DNA of 64,000 bases from Bacteroidales bacterium. Lineage in GTDB: Bacteria > Bacteroidota > Bacteroidia > Bacteroidales > VadinHA17. Positions 57,399-64,000 of this stretch are shown here, in pieces. The translations under genes and the position numbers were made by a program. The stretch is from NCBI GenBank assembly GCA_029932855.1, contig JAOZPG010000001.1, positions 245,084 through 309,083 on the forward strand. The letters are read 5' to 3'. Positions within the stretch are counted from its first letter, which is position 1. Each line of letters starts with the position of its first letter. The notes under the pieces were generated by a model. It was given only the letters and a program-made list of their open reading frames with translations, ran no database searches and was not told where the DNA came from.

Positions 57399-59756
57399 AT
57401 GATGCCTGATAAAAAAAAATACAGAGGAGCTATAATATTATTCTGGTTTTTATATTCTCTGCCTGTGATCCTTATTGTTACACTATTTGTATTGATATCC
57501 AATGAAAAACTTGGACCTATGCCGGGTTTTGAAGAACTTGAGAATCCTGAAAATAATCTTGCTGCCGAAGTATTTAGTGAAGATGGTGTATTACTTGGTA
57601 AGTTCTATGTTCAGAACAGGGTATGGTGTGATTACGAGGAGATATCTCCCTATGTAATTAATGCCCTTATTGCTACTGAAGATATCAGGTTTTACAGGCA
57701 TTCCGGTATTGACCTGAGAGGTTTGGGAAGGGTGCTTATAAAAACAGCCATTCTGGGCCAGGAACATTCAGGTGGTGGTTCTACAATAACCCAGCAACTG
57801 GCTAAGAACCTGTTTCCAAGGGATACCACAAGATACAGGTCGGGTATAGCAAGAAAAGCTCACCTTGGGATTGTAAAATTCAAGGAATGGCAAACAGCAG
57901 TTAAACTTGAGAAGAGTTATTCTAAAGAAGAGATATTAACAATGTATCTCAATGTTTTTGATTTCCTGTACCAGGCAGTTGGAATAAAATCAGCTTCACA
58001 GGTTTATTTCAATACTACTCCCGATTCATTGAATATTGAGCAGGCAGCAATGCTGGTGGGAATGGTTAAGAACCCGGCTTTGTATAATCCTTTGCGTAAT
58101 TACGACAGGATGTTGGCAAGGAGAAACACTGTCCTTTCACAAATGGGGAAATATGGATTTCTGGCCATGGAGGAAGCCGACTCACTTAAACAACTTCCGA
58201 TAGAAACTGAATTTATGGTACAAGACCATAATGTGGGCCTTGCAACCTATTTCAGGGAATACCTGAGAACTACTATGATCAGGCAGGAGCCCAAAAGAAG
58301 ATATTTTTACACAAAACAACAGTACGAAGATGCATTGTATGAATGGGAAAATAACCCTCTGTATGGATGGTGCCGGAAAAATAAAAAGCCGGATGGTACA
58401 AATTATAACCTTTACAGGGACGGGATAAAGATATATACTACCATAAATTCGAAAATGCAGAAGTATGCCGAGGAGGCAGTAAGGGAACATTTGTCGCTTG
58501 ATCTGCAAAATGTATTCAATGAGCATATTAAAAGCTATAAAAACCCGCCTTATTCTGACGATATTGATAAAAAGACAATTAAAAATATTCTTGAAATAAC
58601 CATGAAGAGAACCGACAGGTATCGCAGCCTTTCAAACAGGGGGGTCTCTGAAGATTCAATTAAGACTGTATTTAATACTCCCGTTGAGATGAAAGTGTTT
58701 TCATGGAAGGGGGAAGTGGATACAATTATGAGTCCCGGAGACTCGATATTGTATTATAAAAATTTCTTAAGGTCAGGTCTTATGAGTTTTGATCCCCATA
58801 CAGGTTATGTTAAAGCTTATGTTGGCGGACCCGATTTCAGGTATTTTAAGTTCGATGCGGTAATGACCCAGAAAAGGCAGGCAGGCAGTACAATAAAGCC
58901 ATTCCTTTATACCCTGGCGATGCAGGATGGTTTTACGCCTTGCTACAAGGTGCCCAATGTTGCCCAGACATTCCAGATAGGAGATTCGATATGGACTCCT
59001 GCAAGTTCGGGTAAGAAAGATTACTGGGGTAAAATGGTTACTCTTAAATGGGGGCTTGCTAATTCAGAAAATTATGTGTCAGCATGGTTAATGAAGCAGT
59101 TCAATCCCAAGTCGGTTATTAATCTTATAAAGAAAATGGGAGTACGAAGTTATATCGATCCTGTTTATTCACTCTTCCTGGGCACCTCAATAGTTTCATT
59201 ATATGAATTAACCGGGGCATTTGGGACATTTGCAAATAAAGGTGTATATACGCAACCGATCTTTGTTTCTGCCATAGAAAATAAGAATGGCGATGTGATA
59301 TCCAGGTTTTTTCCTGCTTATGAGGAAGCGATAAGTGAAGAGAATGCATATTTGATGATAAACTTATTGGAAGGTGTTGTTCAGGCAGGTACAGGGTCAA
59401 GGCTAAGATGGAAATATGAGTTAATGAATGAAATAGGTGGTAAAACAGGCACCACACAAAACCAGTCTGATGGTTGGTTTATTGGTGTTACTCCAAAACT
59501 GGTTACCGGGGTATGGACAGGCTGGGAAGACCGAAGCATACATTTTGAAAGTCTGTATCTTGGCAGTGGCAGCAATATGGCTCTTCCCATATTCGGTCTT
59601 TACCATCAAAAAATATATAGCGATTCAAGTATGGCTTATTACAAGGAAGATATTTTTGAATCTCCCCTGGGCTTTGAGCTTGAACTCGACTGTGAGAAAC
59701 TGGAGAATGAAGAAGGGAATGAAACCTACCAGATAGAGGACGAAAGTATTTATTAA
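57399..59756 (+). CDS. Class A penicillin-binding protein (PBP1A-type transglycosylase/transpeptidase)
   Basis: ATEDIRFYRHSGIDLRGLGR; GGSTITQQLAKNLF; QRQAGSTIKPFLYTLAM (SxxK region is RQAGSTIKPF); GGKTGTTQNQSDGWFIG. Confidence 0.95.
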   Translation: MMPDKKKYRGAIILFWFLYSLPVILIVTLFVLISNEKLGPMPGFEELENPENNLAAEVFSEDGVLLGKFYVQNRVWCDYEEISPYVINALIATEDIRFYRHSGIDLRGLGRVLIKTAILGQEHSGGGSTITQQLAKNLFPRDTTRYRSGIARKAHLGIVKFKEWQTAVKLEKSYSKEEILTMYLNVFDFLYQAVGIKSASQVYFNTTPDSLNIEQAAMLVGMVKNPALYNPLRNYDRMLARRNTVLSQMGKYGFLAMEEADSLKQLPIETEFMVQDHNVGLATYFREYLRTTMIRQEPKRRYFYTKQQYEDALYEWENNPLYGWCRKNKKPDGTNYNLYRDGIKIYTTINSKMQKYAEEAVREHLSLDLQNVFNEHIKSYKNPPYSDDIDKKTIKNILEITMKRTDRYRSLSNRGVSEDSIKTVFNTPVEMKVFSWKGEVDTIMSPGDSILYYKNFLRSGLMSFDPHTGYVKAYVGGPDFRYFKFDAVMTQKRQAGSTIKPFLYTLAMQDGFTPCYKVPNVAQTFQIGDSIWTPASSGKKDYWGKMVTLKWGLANSENYVSAWLMKQFNPKSVINLIKKMGVRSYIDPVYSLFLGTSIVSLYELTGAFGTFANKGVYTQPIFVSAIENKNGDVISRFFPAYEEAISEENAYLMINLLEGVVQAGTGSRLRWKYELMNEIGGKTGTTQNQSDGWFIGVTPKLVTGVWTGWEDRSIHFESLYLGSGSNMALPIFGLYHQKIYSDSSMAYYKEDIFESPLGFELELDCEKLENEEGNETYQIEDESIY

Positions 59757-60553
59757 TTTTGTCCGAATACTTTACGCAGTATTTCATTTACCCTGGCCCG
59801 GGGATCTTCACGTATCAGTTTTTCTTCTTGTGATATTTTTATAAATAATCCATCTACGGTCTTAGTTGTAACATATTCGGCAAGATCGGTTTCAACTTTT
59901 TTGGTAAATGGTATTTTATTATATGCTGTTGTAATATCATCCCAGTATGCAGTAAGCTGAATCTGGTCGAGCGTATTTTGGACATCAGGCTTGAAGGCTT
60001 TTTTAAGTTGGTCATATGTTTTTGAATGAAAATAGTTTGTGGCTTCATTCTCACTTCCGGCAAGTATCTTTTTTGCATCGGAGAAGCTCATACTTTTAAT
60101 TGCTTTAAGAAAAATCGGAGAGGCTTTCTTAACGGCTTTTTCTGCTCCCCTGTTCATGTTTATGATAAAATCATCAAGCATTTTGTTAAAACCCAGAGCC
60201 CTGAGTTTTTCTTCAACATATTTAACATCCTCGGGGAAAGGGATTTTATATAAAGGGTTGGCATAATAAGCATCTACCTGGCTTAAAGAACTTACCCCGT
60301 TTTCTGTTCCCACCCTGAGTGCTTCTTTCAGACCTGTAATAATATCCTGCTCTGTAAGTGGCTCGTTAAAGGGAATTTCCAGTTCTTTAAGAATATCACA
60401 TGCGGGAAAAATCAGTAATAAACTGAGTAGCAGGCTTATTATTAAGTTTTTCCCTGCCCGGGTTGAGAGAGTATTCTTAGTAAAGTTTTTAATAAACAAA
60501 GGCAGTGCTTTTATAAATCGCAGTTTACCGGAAATAGTATGGTTAGTTTGCAT
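59753..60553 (-). CDS. DUF4197 family lipoprotein-like protein
   Basis: EQDIITGLKEALRVGTENGVSSLSQVDAYYANPLYKIPFPEDVKYVEEKLRALG; convergent overlap with the PBP stop. Confidence 0.85.
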   Translation of the reverse strand: MQTNHTISGKLRFIKALPLFIKNFTKNTLSTRAGKNLIISLLLSLLLIFPACDILKELEIPFNEPLTEQDIITGLKEALRVGTENGVSSLSQVDAYYANPLYKIPFPEDVKYVEEKLRALGFNKMLDDFIINMNRGAEKAVKKASPIFLKAIKSMSFSDAKKILAGSENEATNYFHSKTYDQLKKAFKPDVQNTLDQIQLTAYWDDITTAYNKIPFTKKVETDLAEYVTTKTVDGLFIKISQEEKLIREDPRARVNEILRKVFGQN

Positions 60554-60573
60554 CTTAGATAATGTTTTTGGTG

Positions 60574-61926
60574 TTAAAATAATTCTCTTACAAGTTTTTC
60601 TATTTTATTTATTTCCACTATTTCTATATTGTATTTCGTTTTTTTCAGGTTTTTTATATTATATTTTGAAACAAAGATCTTTTCAAATCCCAGTTTATCT
60701 GCCTCAAGTATTCTTTGCTCTATCCGTGAAACAGGTCTAATTTCTCCTGACAGGCCAACTTCTGCCGAGAAGCAGTTTTTTTTACTTACAGGTTGGTCCA
60801 GGTTAGACGACAATACAGAACTTATTACTGCAAGATCAATAGCAGGATCGTTGACTTTTATTCCGCCGGCAATGTTTAAGAAAACATCTTTTGAGGCCAG
60901 CCTGAAGCCGGCCCTTTTTTCAAGTACAGCCAACAGCATATTCAATCTTCTCAGATCGAATCCTGTGGATGATCTCTGAGGTGTTCCATATACTGCAGAG
61001 CTTACCAGTGCTTGTGTTTCTATTAAAAAAGGCCGTATTCCGTCCATGGTGGCTGAAATAGATACGCCACTCAGATTTTCATCAAACTGGGATATCAGTA
61101 ATTCTGAGGGGTTATCGATCTCACGCAGGCCTCTGTCGTTCATTTCATAAATAGCCAGTTCGGCAGTTGAACCAAACCGGTTTTTATTAGCCCTTAATAT
61201 CCTGTATAGATGATTCCTGTCTCCTTCGAAGTAAAGAACAGTGTCAACTATATGCTCCAGGACTTTCGGTCCCGCCAGGCTCCCGTCTTTGGTTATATGA
61301 CCGATAAGAATAACAGGAACCCCCGTTTCTTTAGAATATTTCAGTAAAAGTCCGGCTGTTTCCCTAACCTGTGATACGGATCCTGGTGAGGACTCTATCC
61401 TTTCGGTATAGATGGTTTGAATAGAATCAATAATAAGCAGCCCGGGATTTAGTTGTTCAAGAATATTAAATATATTTTCAAGTTTAGTTTCACAAAGAAC
61501 ATAACTGTTTGAGTTATCCTGGCCTATACGTTCCGACCTTAACTTTATTTGTTGTTGGCTTTCTTCCCCTGAAATATACAGGCTTTTATGTTTAGGCATG
61601 TTCAATAATACCTGCAGGGCCATGGTGGATTTTCCTATGCCCGGTTCTCCGCCAAGTAATATCAGTGAACCAGGTACAAGGCCTCCTCCCAGTAATCTGT
61701 CAAATTCTTTACTGCCGGTTAATATTCTTTGGTTTTCATGGCCTTGTATATCGCTAATTGGACTGGGAACAGAACGGGTTTCGGCTTTTAAACTGAAACG
61801 ATCGGGTTTTTGAACCACTTCTTCAACATAAGTGTTCCACTCGTGACATACCGGGCATTTACCTATCCATTTCGAAGACTCATTACCGCAGTTCTGGCAT
61901 ACAAAAATAGATCTGGTTTTTGCCAT
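60574..61926 (-). CDS. radA: DNA repair protein RadA
   Basis: Zn motif CQNCGNESSKWIGKCPVCHEW; Walker A GGEPGIGKSTMALQ; KNRFG motif. Confidence 0.97.
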   Translation of the reverse strand: MAKTRSIFVCQNCGNESSKWIGKCPVCHEWNTYVEEVVQKPDRFSLKAETRSVPSPISDIQGHENQRILTGSKEFDRLLGGGLVPGSLILLGGEPGIGKSTMALQVLLNMPKHKSLYISGEESQQQIKLRSERIGQDNSNSYVLCETKLENIFNILEQLNPGLLIIDSIQTIYTERIESSPGSVSQVRETAGLLLKYSKETGVPVILIGHITKDGSLAGPKVLEHIVDTVLYFEGDRNHLYRILRANKNRFGSTAELAIYEMNDRGLREIDNPSELLISQFDENLSGVSISATMDGIRPFLIETQALVSSAVYGTPQRSSTGFDLRRLNMLLAVLEKRAGFRLASKDVFLNIAGGIKVNDPAIDLAVISSVLSSNLDQPVSKKNCFSAEVGLSGEIRPVSRIEQRILEADKLGFEKIFVSKYNIKNLKKTKYNIEIVEINKIEKLVRELF

Positions 61927-61946
61927 TTATTTATAAAAAAGATGTA

Positions 61947-62468
61947 TTAAAGAGCTTTAATTTTTTCTAACAATGATGATACTGAATATCCTTTGAGTAC
62001 ATCCAGGGTAACAATTTTACCGCCTTTAGAAGGAACCAGTTCAGTCCCGGCCGTATCATATATTAAGCGGTCAGATCCTTTAACAAGAATATCAGGATGT
62101 ATCATTTGTATGAGCTTTAAAGGAGTGTCTTCTTCAAAGATGATCACGTGGTCGACAAATTGCAATGAAGCCAGTATTATGGCTCTGGTTTTATGGTCCT
62201 GGACAGGCCTTCCCCTGCCTTTCTTCTGGGATGCGGATGAATCGGAATGAATGCCAACTATCAGTTTGTCACCAAGATCTGATGCCTGGGCAAGAAATTT
62301 AATGTGTCCCCTGTGAAGCAGATCGTAACAGCCATCGGTAAAAACAATTTTCTGATCTTTGAACCTGTATTCCGATAATTGGTATTGCAGGCTTATAACG
62401 TCAGATATTTTTTCCTGAATGAAATAGTATTTTTCCATGGTGAAAAAGTTAGTTACTATATGCTGCAA
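61947..62468 (-). CDS. Cytidylyltransferase-fold protein, RfaE2/HldE-C-like (start probably internal MEKYYF)
   Basis: KIVFTDGCYDLLHRGHIKFLAQASDLGDKLIVGIHSDSS; VKGSDRLIYDTAGTELVPSKGGKIVTL. Confidence 0.9.
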   Translation of the reverse strand: MQHIVTNFFTMEKYYFIQEKISDVISLQYQLSEYRFKDQKIVFTDGCYDLLHRGHIKFLAQASDLGDKLIVGIHSDSSASQKKGRGRPVQDHKTRAIILASLQFVDHVIIFEEDTPLKLIQMIHPDILVKGSDRLIYDTAGTELVPSKGGKIVTLDVLKGYSVSSLLEKIKAL

Positions 62469-62469
62469 G

Positions 62470-63468
62470 TTAAGTTTTTTTCCTGTTTAATCCGACCAAA
62501 ACGAAGGATATTGAACCAAGCAAGAGTATTAGCAACAATTGGGATTCATGAATAATGGTGGCATATACAAGACCTTTCTCAAAGGGGATATCAAAAATCG
62601 TTATGCCCCTTGATATTATCCAGTGAAATGCTCCTATTCCCCCCTGTACGGGAGCGGCCATGCCATATGATCCTATTACAAGCAGAAAGAGTCCGTCAGC
62701 CGGAGTGAGCATGGACGTCTCCGGGAGGGTAAAAACCATTATCCATGTCATGAGGAAGTAAAGTAGCCACATTAGAAGGCTATGCCCCAGGAATGCATAA
62801 AGTTTTTTCATTTTAGATACTGAAGTAATGCCCCTGAAAATGCCTTTTGCAATTGAACGGAGCTTTTGGTAGAACTTAAACTTAGAAAACATTCGCCTGT
62901 AATGCCAGGCCAAAAACAATACCATAAGTGGTATCCCTAAAAAAAGCCATATCCAGAGGGTAGAAGAGAATAAATTAAGGAATTTTTCAGATAATGGCTG
63001 ATATATGTTTTGTGTAATGAAATTACCGAATAAATCCAGTTCCATGAAGAAGACCAGGACGGTAAGAAGTATCAGGCTGATCAGGTCTATGGTTCTTTCA
63101 ACGATAACTGTTCCCAGCAATGAGTCTACAGGGATCTTGTCTGTACGGTTAAGAGAGCCACATCTTGAAACTTCTCCAAGGCGGGGTGCAGCAAGGTTTG
63201 CCAGGTAGCCAACCAGTATTGCTTTAAAAACATTGCCGGTTGATGGAGAATAGCCCAGGGGTTCTATAAGGAGTTTCCATCTCATAGCCCTGATGAGGTG
63301 GCTGAATACACTTACAATTAAAGCCAGGATTACCCATATGTAGCGGGCCTGCTTTAGGTCTGTCCATAATGATCTGAAATCTGTTCCCCTGAAAGCCAGG
63401 TATAACAATGCAATCCCAATGGACAGGAATAATAATAACTGCAAAGCACTGATAAGTTTTTTTCTCAA
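62470..63468 (-). CDS. Lysylphosphatidylglycerol synthase TM-domain (AglD/YbhN-like) protein
   Basis: SHLIRAMRWKLLIEPLGYSPSTGNVFKAILVGYLANLAAPRLGEVSRCGSLNR; PVQGGIGAFHWIISRG. Confidence 0.9.
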   Translation of the reverse strand: MRKKLISALQLLLFLSIGIALLYLAFRGTDFRSLWTDLKQARYIWVILALIVSVFSHLIRAMRWKLLIEPLGYSPSTGNVFKAILVGYLANLAAPRLGEVSRCGSLNRTDKIPVDSLLGTVIVERTIDLISLILLTVLVFFMELDLFGNFITQNIYQPLSEKFLNLFSSTLWIWLFLGIPLMVLFLAWHYRRMFSKFKFYQKLRSIAKGIFRGITSVSKMKKLYAFLGHSLLMWLLYFLMTWIMVFTLPETSMLTPADGLFLLVIGSYGMAAPVQGGIGAFHWIISRGITIFDIPFEKGLVYATIIHESQLLLILLLGSISFVLVGLNRKKT

Positions 63469-63474
63469 TGGTAG

Positions 63475-63828
63475 TTATTTGAGAAGTTTATTAGTGGCTG
63501 TATCGGGAAATACCAGATGGGGTGAAAAGGATTTTGCTTCCGTAAAATCCAGCATGGCATAAGAAATAATGATAATAACATCACCAACGGCAGCCTTCCT
63601 GGCTGCAGGCCCGTTGAGGCAGATATCACCAGAATCCCTCTCTCCTTTTATAACATAAGTTTCAAGGCGTTCTCCGTTATTAAGATTAACAACCTGGACC
63701 TTTTCATTTTCAATTATATTGGCGGCTTCCATAAGAGATTCATCAATAGTAATGCTTCCGACATACTGTAAATTAGCTCCGGTTACAGTAAGCTTATGGA
63801 TCTTTGATTTGACTACTTCTATAAACAT
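63475..63828 (-). CDS. panD: Aspartate 1-decarboxylase
   Basis: [33 protein letters not shown] (GS self-cleavage site); [21 protein letters not shown]. Confidence 0.96.
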   Translation of the reverse strand: MFIEVVKSKIHKLTVTGANLQYVGSITIDESLMEAANIIENEKVQVVNLNNGERLETYVIKGERDSGDICLNGPAARKAAVGDVIIIISYAMLDFTEAKSFSPHLVFPDTATNKLLK

Positions 63829-63944
63829 AACATTACAAATTTACAGATTATCATATGATAGTGAAAATTATTAGCATTATTTTCACAATTAAGAATCAAA
63901 ATTCTTACAATATCCAATGATTATAAGTCCTGAAGTATTAATGA

Positions 63945-64000
63945 CTAATTATTATTATCCACCAGCTTATAATTGTCAATAAGTCGTACCGGCCCTATCT
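63945..64000 (-). CDS. panC: 3' end of pantothenate synthetase gene (partial, edge of window)
   Basis: Reverse-strand reading gives ...IGPVRLIDNYKLVDNNN*, the typical PanC C-terminus, directly upstream of panD; absent from the ORF track. Confidence 0.8.
   Translation of the reverse strand, partial: IGPVRLIDNYKLVDNNN

Noticed and set aside
59125-59787. Overlapping minus-strand ORFs in the PBP gene
   Set aside because: Antisense shadows of a well supported class A PBP coding frame.
1-64000. Insertion sequences, prophage, integrons, restriction or other defence systems
   Set aside because: No transposase, integrase, phage structural or defence-type protein was recognisable in the ORFs.

Overview
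The window is a 64 kb chromosomal segment of an AT-rich Bacteroidota genome. The T9SS/gliding genes, PorP/SprF, DUF5723 and TonB-receptor proteins point to an anaerobic or marine Bacteroidales/Marinilabiliales-like organism; this taxonomy is inferred. Housekeeping and envelope genes include rbfA, trpS, topA, radA, panD, the panC 3' end, a PBP1A-type protein, a YfhO-like protein and an MlaEF-like pair. A T9SS cluster (porP-gldK-gldL-gldM-gldN) lies at 47.8-53.6 kb. The most interesting part is a redox/sulfur block at about 21-44.7 kb with three sections. First is a 12-13 gene Mrp-antiporter/complex-I-like operon (21.2-32.7 kb) with the gene order of Mbx/Mbs-type complexes. Its two antiporter-like subunits are fused, its ferredoxin subunit is fused to a GltD/NfnB-like flavoprotein, and its large subunit lacks the [NiFe] CxxC motifs. 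Second is a Rieske protein next to a cytochrome b fused to a 12-heme cytochrome c. Third is a PsrABC/PhsABC-like molybdoenzyme operon followed by two YeeE/YedE half-transporters and two membrane-anchored rhodanese-like proteins. Both rhodanese-like proteins appear to lack the catalytic cysteine but end in the identical peptide RKKKKTVASGGC, preserved across 8 synonymous codon differences. Other notable items are a tRNA-like element between rbfA and a LolC/E-like permease, a degenerate arginase-fold protein beside the T9SS cluster, a 228-bp-period SprB-repeat gene at the left edge, and two edge CDSs missing from the ORF track. No database or folding tools were used; family assignments come from recognised sequence motifs.
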